From: Tricholoma matsutake
Taxonomy: Eukaryota; Basidiomycota; Agaricomycetes; Agaricales; Tricholomataceae
Direction of reading: 5' to 3'
Length of the DNA stretch: 64,000 nucleotides
Assembly (NCBI GenBank): GCA_026075535.2
Contig: AP026543.1
Span: 8,308,001 to 8,372,000 of the forward strand
Shown: positions 42,979 through 53,129 of the stretch, one piece after another
Layout of the letters: the number at the start of each line of letters is the position of its first letter
How positions within the stretch are numbered: the stretch's first letter is position 1
Made by a program: the position numbers and the translations under genes
The notes under the pieces: model-generated
Told to the model about the DNA's origin: nothing
Databases searched by the model: none
Seen by the model: only the letters and a program-made list of their open reading frames with translations

Positions 42979-45900
42979 CTAAGTCGTTCAGGCCAATTGT
43001 GCTCCTGAACACTTTGGGCAAGCTAGTCGAAAAGATGCTGTCTAGGTGGCTTCAGTTTGACGGAGTCGCACATGAAGCCTTCGAACAAAACCAGTTTGGA
43101 GGGGTTGCCCAGCATTCCACAGAGGATGCAGGAATCTACCTCACCCACCTCATCAGGGCGGGATGGGCTCAGGGCCTCAAAACAAGCGTAGCCACTTTTG
43201 ACATCGCCCAATTCTTTCCCTCCCTGAACCACCAGGTTCTGTTGGAGATTATCTCCCAGTCAGGGTTCCCTGCGCAAGTAGTGAACTTCTTCCATTCCTA
43301 CCTTGTCGGTTGCAAAATGACCTACAAGTGGAATGCCTTCTCATCTGGCTCCTTTGCAGTGGATGTGGGGGTGGGACAGGGCTCTGCCCTGTCCCCAGTC
43401 CTATTGGCGCTATATCTAACGCCCATTATGAAGCTCTTCAGGAGAAGCGAGATCAGCAAAAGTGTTGATCTCATGTCATATGTGGATGATGGCACCCTCA
43501 TCGCCCACTCCTCACGGTTAGAGGATAACCTCCCCCTTCTCACAGAAGTGTATGGCTGGATTTTCCAGGCATTCACATCCCTCGGACTTGTCCCGGAACA
43601 TGACAATTCAGAGATATTCCATTTCTCGAGGTCGAGGAGCTTCACTAGGGCAAGGCAGGGGTTACCCCTGGGTGCCAAATCTCATACCCTTACCCCTACC
43701 CCTGAACACCCTACCCTTAGGGGTAAGGGTATGGAAACATATAAGGGTTGCCAAGGGTATGGGAGGGTTTGTCAAGGGTACAAGGGTTTGGCACAAAATC
43801 AACATATTTGGAGCAAAATTCATTTGAAAAGTGTTGATAGCTATTGTATTTACTATTAATATCACATATCAATACCTCTTATTAACATATGAAAGCCATT
43901 ATCATGTTGGACAATTCCAAAATCTGGATTTAATTGATGAAAATCTTGAATATGAGTCTTTGTAGCTGAAAAATCAAATGATATTCTTGCATAAGCATAC
44001 CCCTGGCATACCCCTGTACCCTTAGTAAGGGTACAGGGGTATGCAAGGGTATGAACTTCCAAACCCCTACCCTTACCCCTCATACCCTTAGCCCAAAAAC
44101 ACAAGGGTATACCCCTACCCCTGCCTTGCCTTAAGCTTCACTCCTCTGCCGATAGACTTAGGATTTGCCCCATACACAGGTGACTCCCCCCTCAAACCCA
44201 AGGTCACCTGGAGGTACCTGGGCTTCTTCTTTGATCATAAACTCTCCTTCAAGGAGCATACACAATTCTACTCTACCAAAGCCATCACTACTGCAAGGGC
44301 AATGGGCATGCTGGGCAATTCTGTAAGGAGGTTAAATCCCATGCAGAAACACCTCCTTTACCACTCATGTGTCGTGCCCATCATGACATATGGGTTGAGA
44401 CTCTGGCACTTCAAAGGCGCATGCATCAAGGGTGTCATTAAGACATTGGCCCAGGTGCAGTCTATCACTGCATGCTGGATCACTGGTGCATTCCATACCA
44501 CCCCTATAGGTGGTTTGGAGAGTATCGCAGGGCTGTTGCCTATGCAACTGCTACTGCGCCATTTAGTCAACAGGGGGGCATTCAGAACCCCCTTGCTGGC
44601 CCCATCCCACCCCCTCAGGGCTATCCTGGGGCTGAAACACGTGGGCAGCACCCACCCTCATGAGCTTGGGCTCTGGGGAGGTGATGTGCTGGACACACTG
44701 ACACTACAAGGCCTGTCTGTTGCCTCGGCAGCAGCACTGGCACTTGTTCCAGATGATGAATTCGACCCCTTTGGGGAAGAAAACATGCCTGGAAACAGAG
44801 AGAAGGATCTTTTCCCACCTCACTTCTCCTCTCATCGTCTCACCTCGAAAGAGGACAAGGCGAGAAGTGCATATAGGGGTGACCTCGACAAGGCCTGGGC
44901 AGAGAAAGACACCCTGGTTGTTGCAGTGGATGCTTCTGTGCCCACTGATGCCAAATACCAAGCAGTCGCTTGTGCCCTGGTCTTTGGACAAGGGGAACAA
45001 GTGGATCATATCATCTCAGCTTCTGGGAGAAGAACTCCCCCAGAAGTTGAACTATTCGCTCTCCAACTGGGTGTCTCTGCTGCTTGCAGCAGGGGATGCA
45101 AAAAGTTGGTGATCTTCTTGGATTCTACAATGGGTATTCAATCCCTTGTAGACCCCAGACCACACTCTGGGCAAATCTTTGCCCTGGATGCTTGTCGCTC
45201 TCTGTGCCCCTGGTTAGGTGGGGACACAGACAGAAATGTCTCATTCTGGCATGTCCCCTCAAAATTCAAGTGGGGCATGCACAAGAAGGCACACAATGTA
45301 GCTATGTCTACCAAGATCTCCGTGGGCAGACACCCTCAGACGTCTTTGGATTACCTTAAAAACCAAGTCAAAAAGGCAGTTTGCAAGGATTGGCACATGC
45401 AGTTCGCAGAACCAACCTACTGTTGTCGGTGTTTCCTCCACCTCAAAGGTGTAGGGGGAAAGCCTGTTTTACCCTCGACTCACAAAGGTGGGCCTTGGCT
45501 AAAAGTGTCGGGATCCAGCACAACTGGTACTTCCCGACTCACCCAAATAGTTACAGGCCATGCTCCCTTGGGGGAGTATCACCAATGTTTCTCCCTCGAC
45601 AGGGAATACCAATGCTGGTGTCTTGGTCCCCAGGTTCAAACTCAAGACCATGTATTATGTGTCTGCCCTGCGGCGGTTCGCACAGAAACTCATGCAAGCC
45701 CAGACTCTGTCGAAGGCTTCTACGAATATTTGGACAATAACCCAGAAATTGGGTCATTCACCCCGCTCGCATGGGATCCAGGATAGGTTGTGTGCACAGG
45801 GCGTATGACCCCCATCTGGTCCTGGCTAGTGTGATCAGTATGTCGATAGCAGCTGTAGAAGGTGGTCGATGAGTCTGTTAACCCTCATAAAGGGGGCCTG

Positions 45901-46328
45901 TCTGCATTTGGGAGCATCCATCAGGGTGGGGGAACACAACACCAGGTACTGGTTCAGGGAGGCACCTGAGCACTTCCAGATCCACTGTCAGTATTGCATT
46001 ACGATGAGTTTGTTGACTATGCTTTCCTTTCTGAGCTGAGAGGCTCACATCGGGGTGGCAGTTTCCCCTAAATCTTGCACACATACCCATGGAGTCTTGA
46101 GGGACACAGCATCAAGTGACAAGTCTGGGTTGTCGGTATGCCACCACTGGCAAATCCATTTAATCGATAAAAGGGGCCTCCTTAGTAGTCGGCGCAGTTA
46201 TCTAGGTGGCTGGTGCAAAGATTAGCAGGGGGATGACTTGGATCGGGTGTAGTGTACTTCGTTTGTATGTCTCTGCTGCAGACTGCATTTGGGTGCCACG
46301 TCATAAATTTTTGACCCAAAAAAAAAAA
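42979..46328 (+). pseudogene. LINE 'L' copy split by a MITE: RT, RNase H, 3'UTR
   Basis: A 5'-truncated L starting in the RT (FRPIVLLNTLG-equivalent at ~42,985), with GVGQGSALSPVLLAL and SYVDDG, then interrupted at 43,646-44,133 by a MITE. It resumes at 44,134 with PLPIDLGFAP. The frame 44,302-45,786 is open for 494 codons and gives the cleanest L RNase H: VAVDAS, ELFALQLGVSAACSRG, IFLDSTMG (Asp kept), VPSKFKWGMHKKAHNVA (final Asp changed to Asn), then CWCLGPQVQTQDHVLCVCP and AWDPG. The 3'UTR ends at 46,317 with poly(A) 46,318-46,328. Loss of the last RNase H Asp suggests inactivity. Confidence 0.88.
43646..44133. mobile_element. hAT-type MITE, 488 bp, exact 8 bp TSD
   Basis: The terminal inverted repeats TAGGGCAAGGCAGGGGT and ACCCCTGCCTTGCCTTA (one mismatch) bound a 488 bp non-coding insert. 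AGCTTCAC is duplicated at 43,638-43,645 and 44,134-44,141, and removing the insert plus one repeat restores the L sequence. The 8 bp TSD and TA(G)GG-type ends fit the hAT superfamily. The ends are rich in AAGGGTA/TACCCTT words, with an internal perfect hairpin around 44,008-44,045. It has no transposase and must be mobilised in trans. Confidence 0.93.
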
Positions 46329-46890
46329 GAGGTCAATCACCATGGGATGAAAGCTCTGTTGCAGAGGAAAGTGTGTGGGTCCATCCTCAGTGGGGATGGC
46401 CCTTGTCAGGCCTAAAGCCATTGCCGTTTCCACTAAGTGGTCAGCGTGGATGGAGTGTTCAGGCCCCTGGGGATCCCAAGAGGTGTGTTGCATGTTAAAG
46501 TTGCCACACATGAAGTGTATGTTACGATTTTCTGTTATTGTAACCCACGACAACCAGACATATGCCAGCATGGCCGGGTACTCTAATTTTTCCATTCGAC
46601 TCGACTCACCTCTGATGGAAGATGCCTTGACGCATGGTGACTCCATGCACCCGAACCCACTCCCACATGCACCGTGGTATGACAACCCCTTTTACATGAG
46701 GTCCATGACGTCGGACCCTCACGATCAACATGCTGCGCCACAGCATGTCCTTGACATCGGATCCTTGACATCGGATCCATGACATCGGATGCCTCATGCA
46801 AGGCATGAGGCCTGTCTTTTCTATTGTTCTTTCTATTTATACTTGATAACGATCTTACATTCCGATTGGACGATAGACATCCTCGAACCG

Positions 46891-46934
46891 TATATAAGCT
46901 GTAGTAATACTGTCTGTATTCCTCAGCTTGACCT
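46891..46934 (+). promoter_or_regulatory. Gypsy TATA box and inferred mRNA start (self-primer)
   Basis: TATATAA at 46,891-46,897 is followed 26 nt later by TCAGCTTGACCT (46,923-46,934). This 12-mer is exactly complementary to 47,269-47,280 just after the LTR. The spacing from TATA is what an RNA polymerase II start needs, so the 12-mer would be the 5' end of the mRNA. The start site is inferred, not measured. Confidence 0.7.
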
Positions 46935-46973
46935 AATTCAACCAACGGTCTTAGACTCAACCAGAATACTCGA

Positions 46974-47222
46974 CAACTAAGGAAGTCCCTTAGTTGTGAT
47001 ACACTCGAACTCAACAGCTTAGGAAGCCCCTAGCTGTGATAACCCGAACTCGACAGTTGGAAAGCCTCCAACTGTGATACATGAACAAACAGTCTACTCA
47101 GAAAGCCTCTGAGTATGGATAGCCGTGACTACTTGAGGAAGTACCCAAGTGAAGGCAGGAAGCCCGATACACTAGGAAAGTCTCCTAGTGCGATACCAAT
47201 ACAGTTGGAAAGCCTCCAACTG
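46974..47222 (+). repeat. Array of hairpins with AAGYC loops in the LTR
   Basis: Hairpins with different stems but near-constant five-base loops: CAACTAAGG/CCTTAGTTG (46,974-46,996, loop AAGTC), CAGCT(T)AGG/CCTAGCTG (47,015-47,036, AAGCC), CAGTTGGA/TCCAACTG (47,054-47,074, AAGCC), TACTCAGA/TCTGAGTA (47,095-47,115, AAGCC), ACTTG(A)GG/CCCAAGT (47,131-47,150, AAGTA), CACTAGGA/TCCTAGTG (47,170-47,190, AAGTC), CAGTTGGA/TCCAACTG (47,202-47,222, AAGCC). Most are followed by (T/C)GATA(A)C. The array is repeated in the 3' LTR at ~53,554-53,803. It lies downstream of the inferred start, hence in the RNA. Confidence 0.9.
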
Positions 47223-47268
47223 CGATACACAAAGCCAAGGCTGAGTCGAGACCTATAGTCTTAACAAA

Positions 47269-47280
47269 AGGTCAAGCTGA
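47269..47280 (+). promoter_or_regulatory. Gypsy primer-binding site (self-priming)
   Basis: AGGTCAAGCTGA lies two bases after the 5' LTR end and is the perfect reverse complement of 46,923-46,934. There is no TGG start as expected for a site pairing with a tRNA 3' CCA. This matches the Tf1/sushi mode, in which the mRNA 5' end primes its own reverse transcription. Confidence 0.75.
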
Positions 47281-47556
47281 TCTACAAAGTCCACCTACCT
47301 AGGTGCAGACACAACGTCTTTCAGACAAAGCCCAGATAGACCTCCGACAGGAGCATCGACATCAGGAAGAACCTCATGGTATAGATACCAAGGTTGACTA
47401 GTATGATACTCAGAACCAGCACAAAGGTGGTTCTCAAAGTGAACAGAAGACGAGGAACCAAGATACCTCACTGAAGAAGACTTCAGATCGACAAGCAAAG
47501 AAGAAAGCCCAGAATGAGACCCATTCTCCTTATCCAACAACGACATCCCTGATAAC

Positions 47557-48408
47557 ATGTCTACCGAACCCACCACATCGACCAAGGAGATTAGAATCCG
47601 AACCCCCTCTGACTTCACAGGGGACCGAGCAAGAACTGCAAAGTTCTTGCAAGAAGTGAAACTCTATCTGAGAGTAAATCACGGAATCTACGACACAGAT
47701 GAAAAGAAAATCATCTTTGCGTTGTCGTTTATGAATGGAGGAACCGCCGCACCCTGGGCACAGACATGGGCAGAAAAGGAAGACCTAGGGACATGGTCAA
47801 CCTTTGAAACGGCGCTCAAAGTAGCATTCACCCCGATCGATGAAGCTGGCAGAGCCAGAACCGAAATGAAAACACTAAAGCAGGGACAGGACCTGGAGGA
47901 CTACATTGCACAGTTCCGAATCCTGCGAGAGAAGGCAGGAATCAACGACGACACCACCCTCATTGAACTCTTCATGGATGGGCTGAACCCCAAGCTCCTT
48001 GAAAGAGTTTTCAATATGGAAACGATCCCGACAACCTTGGAAGGAATGATCAACGCCGCCTCCAAGTATGATGGACAGTGGAGGAGAGCAAAAGCCATTA
48101 CAGGGAGGCTGCAGGAGGCTTTTATGAGGAAGCTCCCAGCCTCTAAGGCAAAGGAAACCCCACTCGAGATCAACCACCTCTCCTACCAGGAGAGGATCGA
48201 ACACATGAAAAAAGGATTGTGCTTTGTGTGCCACCAGCCTGGACACAGAGCAACCGAACACAAGAAAGGGGAAAAAAGGACCGAGGACCGGCCATCCCCA
48301 AAGAACAAAGGCAAAGAAGCCTACTCAAAGATCCGAGCGATCTTGAACGAACTCAATGGAGAAGAGAAAGTGACTGCTGTTGCTGCCATCAGAGATGAGG
48401 GTTTTTAA
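47557..48408 (+). CDS. gag: Gypsy gag, 283 aa
   Basis: Structural protein forming the particle and binding RNA. A capsid-like helical region covers residues ~20-190 (RTAKFLQEVKLYLRVN, FALSFMNGGTAAPWAQ, FTPIDEAGRARTEM, QDLEDYIAQFR, LIELFMDGLNPKLLERV), typical of retrotransposon gag. A zinc knuckle near residue 229 reads CFVCHQPGHRATEH, where the usual last Cys is His. A lysine-rich stretch follows. ATG at 47,557 is the first good start after the leader. It ends at TAA 48,406-48,408, directly after the heptamer GGGTTTT, so the product is either Gag or, after a -1 shift, Gag-Pol. The frame is intact although pol is broken. Confidence 0.9.
   Translation: MSTEPTTSTKEIRIRTPSDFTGDRARTAKFLQEVKLYLRVNHGIYDTDEKKIIFALSFMNGGTAAPWAQTWAEKEDLGTWSTFETALKVAFTPIDEAGRARTEMKTLKQGQDLEDYIAQFRILREKAGINDDTTLIELFMDGLNPKLLERVFNMETIPTTLEGMINAASKYDGQWRRAKAITGRLQEAFMRKLPASKAKETPLEINHLSYQERIEHMKKGLCFVCHQPGHRATEHKKGEKRTEDRPSPKNKGKEAYSKIRAILNELNGEEKVTAVAAIRDEGF
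48399..48405 (+). promoter_or_regulatory. Putative -1 frameshift site GGGTTTT
   Basis: The gag frame reads GAG GGT TTT TAA, so G GGT TTT is a canonical X XXY YYZ heptamer abutting the stop. A -1 slip enters the frame that opens at 48,399 and continues into the protease (48,423 onward). The pol frame has a stop at 48,396-48,398, so the overlap is only ~10 nt and coincides with the heptamer. Confidence 0.75.
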
Positions 48409-51400
48409 AGGGGTGGCCTGCCTTGATGCCAGGTACCACCAAACTTTCTGTCTGCTCTGTACTACTAGCCACTTTGAAAAATCAATCTATGCGCTTAGAT
48501 GTCAAAGTGGCAGGGACAGGCAGAGGAAAAGACATCAAAACCGAAGCCCTACTCGACTCAGGAGCGGGAGGGATATTCATGAGCCATGAATTTGCAGAAA
48601 GCAGTGGATTCGAATTGCACCCCCTGGAAAGGGTAATCAGAGTCAAGAACGTGAATGGAACCCCAAACAAGAGAGGGGAAATCTCCCACCGTGCCAGAGG
48701 ACTCTTAACGATCAATGGAAGGACTTTCCCAACGACGTTCCTGATTGCAGGACTGGGAAAGGAATCAATCATCCTAGGTCTGCCATGGCTCAGAAGAATC
48801 AACCCAGTGATCGACTGGAAGATCGGAACCTTCCAGTTCAGGACGAAGGATGAGACTTACCCAGAGTTCTCATATGGGAAAGGAAGAACCCTTATCGGTA
48901 GGGTACTGACCAAGAAAACTGACGATGAACACCTGTCATGGTGCCGAAGGGGAACCAAAAATAAGAAGAACCCCCTTGACATGACAAAAGAAGAATGACA
49001 GGCATGGTGCCAAGGCATCATTGCTAGAGACCAAGAAAAGCTCACCCTCAAGAAGAAGACTGCCGAGGAAGAATGAGCACGATGGAAAAAGGCAGCAACC
49101 AGAGAACTGGAGAAACTGGCTGCCAAGAAGGAAGAAAGACGACTGGCATTGGCCTGGATAGTCGCGAAACAGAGGGAAAAGATTACCCTGAAGAAAGAGA
49201 AACCAACGAATGAAGAACGGCGAGCGGATTGCCGAAGAATCGTCGCCAAGGCAAGATCAATGGGGGGAGCCCTCCATGCTGAACCAAGAGGAAGCAAGAT
49301 GCCCATTGAGACAAGAAAGGCGACGATTGAAGAAATAGACGATGAAGAGATCACGATCACGACTCTTCAGAATGTGGAACCCATTGGGCCGCAAGATGAA
49401 GAAGACACTGGGAAGGAAAACCCAGCACAGGCAAACCACAAACAGGCAACAGAACAGGCAACAGAACAGGCAATGGAACAACCGAAAGAGACACCCAAAC
49501 CAAAGATCGAAGACGACGAGCTACTGGTCACCTACATCCAAGGAGAACCCGTCATTGGAATATTCGAACCAGCTAAGACACCGCTGACAGAAGAATATGA
49601 TGAGCCAACATACAGATATTCTCTGACGACGAAGAAAATCTCTCAGATCATGAAGGCAAAAGGATCACCGCGATATGCTTATGGACAAAACATCTGGATT
49701 AGGGCAAAGACATCGGTCTCTCAACACCTGACACACAAGAAGGAAGGAGACCCCAAACAGAAGACCCTAGATGAACTACTCCCCGAACAGTACAAGGAGT
49801 ATCGACGGATATTTGAAAAGGAAGCATCGAAACGATTCCCAGAATCAAGACCCTGGGATCACGTGATCGAACTAAAACCAGACTTTGTAGCAAAGGATTG
49901 CAGGGTTTACCTGTTGTCGCCAGCAGAACAGAAGAAACTCGACGAGTTTCTAGACGAAAGCCTGCAGAAAGGATACATCCAACCATCAAAATCACCCATG
50001 GCGTCGCCATTCTTCTTCGTTGCAAAGAAGGACTCGGACGCGCTACAACCCTGCCAAGATTACAGGTACTTGAATAACGGAACAATCAAGAACACCTACC
50101 CACTGCCGCTGGTAGGAGACCTGTTGGACAAACTAAGAGGGGCAAAATGGTTTACAAAATTGGACATCCGATGGGGATATCACAACGTCAGGATCAAAGA
50201 TGGAGATCAATGGAAAGCAGCCTTCAAGACAAATCGGGGGCTGTTTGAGCCAACGGTGATGTTCTTTGGATTATGCAACTCACCAGCGACCTTCCAGGCG
50301 ATGATGAATGAGATATTCTGCGACATGATCGGAGAAGGATGGCTCGTGATCTACATGGACGACATCCTGATATTCTCCAAGGATCAGAACGAACACCAGG
50401 AAAGGACAAAGAGGGTACTGCAAAGACTGGCAGAAAATGACTTGTACCTGAAGCCGGAGAAATGCAAGTTCGATGTCCATGAGGTGGAATTCTTGGGTCT
50501 GATCATCTGACCCAACGAAATTGCCATGGACAGCACGAAACTGGCAGGTATACAGGATTGGCCAACCCCGACAAACATAAAGGCAGTCAGATCTTTCCTG
50601 GGATTTGGAAACTTCTACAGGAAGTTTATTGGACATTTTGCGGAGACAAGCAGACTGCTTAATGAACTGACGAAGAAGAACAAGATGTTCAACTGGACAA
50701 AGGAATGCGAACAGGCCTTTCAGATGCTGAAAAGGAAATTTGCAGAAGCACCGGTACTGCTGATGCCAGACCCAACAAAGCCATTCACGATTGAATCAGA
50801 CGCCTCAAAACATGCGACAGGAGGAGTGCTGAGACAATGGGATACGAATGGAGACTGGCATCTGTGCAGATACATATCGCATGCGCTGACACCAACAGAA
50901 TGGAACTACGAGATATACGACAGGGAACTTCTGGCGATAGTACGATCACTGGAAACTTGGAGACACTACTTGCTGGGTTCAGAACACCCAGTAGTAATCC
51001 TCTTGGATCACAAGAACCTAATGTACTTCCGAACGGCACAGAAACTGAACAGACGACAGGCAAGATGGAGCTTATTCCTATCGGAATTCGACTTGCAACT
51101 CATCCACGTACCTGGATCTCAGATGGTACAGAGCGATGCGCTATCACAGAGAGCAGACCATATACCGGAAGAAGACAATGACAATGAAGACGTCACAATG
51201 CTGCCGGAAACAGTATTTGTGAAATTCATTGACACAGAAATGCATGATCTACTTGCAGGTAGTATCATGAAAGACAATCTGGTAAAGAGCGCAATCGAGG
51301 TGCTAAAGACCAAAGGAACACCGCCGATAAGGTTGGCATTAGAAGACTGGAAGATAGAAGATGGCCTTCTATTCTTCCGAGACAGGTGCTACGTCCTGGA

Positions 51401-52679
51401 CAATGGAGAACTACAGAAGAAGCTGGTGCAAAAATACCATGAAGGAGTAACCAGTGGACACCCGGGACAATGGCAAACAACCGAAATGATCAGGAGAGAC
51501 TACTGGTGGCTGGGGATGATGACGTACATCAAGAACTACATTGCTGGATGTGCAGTATGCCAGCAGATGAAGGTCAACACACACCCAATGAACCCCCCAC
51601 TACAGCCGATCAAATCCAAAGTGACAAGACCATTCACAATGGTGACGACAGACTTTATAACTGACTTGCCAGAGTCCGATGGTTATGATGCACTCATGGT
51701 CGTGGTAGACCATGGGCTTACGAAGGGGGTAATTTTTATCCCTTGCAGGAAAACGATAGATGCATTGGGAGCAGCCACCCTCTACCTAGACAATGTCTAC
51801 AAACGATTCGGCCTCCCAGACAAGATCATCTCTGACAGAGATCCCAGATTTGCCTCACAGCTGTTCCAGGAGCTAGGAAGGCTGCTCGGAATCAAGCTGG
51901 CAATGAGCACTGCATACCACCCCCAGACCGATGGGGAGACAGAATGGGTGAACCAGGAAGTGGAAGTATACTTACGGATCTTCTGCTCGAACAACCAGGA
52001 GAATTGGAAGCACCTCCTCCTGACTGCAGAGTTCACGCACAACCAGAGAACGCACTCCGTACAGAAGAACTCCCCGTTCTACCTCATGATGGGCTATGAG
52101 CCCAAGGCGATCCCACTCCCCTACCTGAAGACGAACATACCAGCCATAGAAAAATGAATAGTTGCACTGCAACGGGCCCGAAACGAAGCGAAGGCAACTC
52201 ATGAGTTGGCCAGACAAATGATGGCAGAAAGAACGACAAGGCACTTCACCCTGTTCAAAGAAAGAGACAGAGTGTGGCTAGAAGCAAAGAACCTCAGAAC
52301 AATGCACCAAACGAAGAAGCTTGCACCGAAAAGAGAAGGACCATTCTCTATCAAGAAGGTCCTGAGCCCACTCTCCTACCGACTGAAGCTGCCAGGGCAG
52401 TGGAAGATACACCCGGTGTTCCATGCGGCGCTCCTTTCCCCATATAAAGAAACCGAAACTCATGGACCAAACTTCCCAGAACCACCACCCGACCTGATAG
52501 AAGGCGAATTGGAGTATGAAGTGGAAGCAATCATCGGACATAAGAAGAAAGGAAGGACCATGCACTTCTTAGTGAAGTGGGTCGGATACCCAACCTCAGA
52601 GAACTCCTGGGAACCTGAGGGAAACCTGAAACATGCCAAGACAATCCTAGGGGCATATAAACAGCGACAACAGCTGTAG
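48399..52679 (+). pseudogene. pol: Gypsy pol with four in-frame TGA stops
   Basis: One reading frame encodes, in order: aspartic protease (ALLDSGAGGIF, ~48,547); a charged linker (~48,900-49,700); RT (49,149-50,510: YIQPSKSPMASPFFFV, DYRYLNN, FTKLDIRWGYHNVRI, MFFGLCNSPATFQ, YMDDILIFS); RNase H (50,526 on: ESDASKHATGG, DRELLAIVRSLETW, LDHKNLMYF); integrase with HHCC (SGHPGQWQ..CAVCQQMK), core Asp-Asp-Glu (TTDFITDLP, ISDRDPRF, ETEWVNQ); GPFSIKKVL; and a chromodomain (YEVEAIIGHKKKGR, FLVKWVGYP, NSWEPEGNL). TGA stops at 48,996, 49,074, 50,508 and 52,155 each sit where Arg would fit, consistent with CGA-to-TGA changes. All catalytic motifs are kept. The chromodomain probably targets insertion to heterochromatin, as in known chromoviruses. 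Confidence 0.93.
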
Positions 52680-52750
52680 AAACCAAGACCAAAAACACCC
52701 ACCGAACCGACTACAGAAGGACCACCCCTAGAAAAAGAAAAAGATTAACC

Positions 52751-52966
52751 ATGCTCACTGGAATAGAGATTCTCGCCATTGTCATTGGCACGATCCTAGC
52801 TGTTGCAACAGCCCTTACCTTTGCATCCTGCCTTTACGAAATCTTTCGACCAGGACCTGAACCCCCGATTACAGACATCGAATTCTCCATCCTACAATGC
52901 CCTATGGAGAACCCATTTCTCTACGAGAATACCACCCTGCTGACACCACTGCCTGAGGCAGCATGA
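52751..52966 (+). CDS. Small ORF with one membrane segment, downstream of pol
   Basis: 71 aa, ATG at 52,751 in a frame different from pol and starting 71 nt after its stop. Residues ~5-30 (EILAIVIGTILAVATALTF then ASCLYEIF) form a clear hydrophobic helix, preceded by a short N-terminus and followed by a Pro-rich polar tail (PGPEPPITDIEF..., TPLPEAA). Placement between pol and the 3' LTR is the position of env-like genes in some LTR elements, but it is far too short for an envelope and lacks a signal peptide with cleavage site or glycosylated ectodomain. It may be a real accessory gene or chance. No family recognised. Confidence 0.45.
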   Translation: MLTGIEILAIVIGTILAVATALTFASCLYEIFRPGPEPPITDIEFSILQCPMENPFLYENTTLLTPLPEAA

Positions 52967-53092
52967 ACCAGAAGAACCTGATCGTGGTCCGAGTTCGGAC
53001 ACAAGTTATTCCTCCATCGCACCCCCCGACCCACCCCATTCACCTATCCAGACCACATCCAACCAGACCCCAGAGGAGGAACGAAGATATTA

Positions 53093-53129
53093 TTCGAAGT
53101 CAGTGACTTCGAAGATAGAGAGAGGGTGA
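53093..53129 (+). promoter_or_regulatory. Gypsy 10 bp inverted repeat and polypurine tract
   Basis: TTCGAAGTCA and TGACTTCGAA (53,093-53,113, one base between) form a perfect palindrome. It is followed by the purine run GATAGAGAGAGGGTGA (53,114-53,129; one T near each end), which ends exactly at the 3' LTR and should prime plus-strand synthesis. Confidence 0.8.

Larger units (their letters stand above)
46520..47266 (+). repeat. Gypsy 5' LTR, 747 bp
   Basis: Starts TGTTACGATTTT and ends CTTAACA. A TATA box TATATAAG lies at 46,891-46,898. The LTR carries an extra ~29 bp made of repeated GACATCGGATCC units (~46,750-46,785) that the 3' LTR lacks. The tip GTTAC(A/G)AT pairs with ATTGTAAC 9 nt later. 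Confidence 0.95.

Noticed and set aside
43646..44133. Interstitial telomere repeats (AAGGGTA/TACCCTT words)
   Set aside because: The words are irregular and confined between hAT-type terminal repeats with an 8 bp TSD, so they belong to the MITE.
46974..47222. CRISPR-like repeat array in the LTR
   Set aside because: The genome is eukaryotic, the repeated units are hairpins with variable stems and constant loops, not constant repeats with variable spacers, and no cas genes are present.
48996..52157. TGA read as an amino acid (recoding) in gypsy pol
   Set aside because: Host genes in the window use normal stops and show no in-frame TGA. Single-base CGA-to-TGA decay is simpler and also affects the L and B copies.
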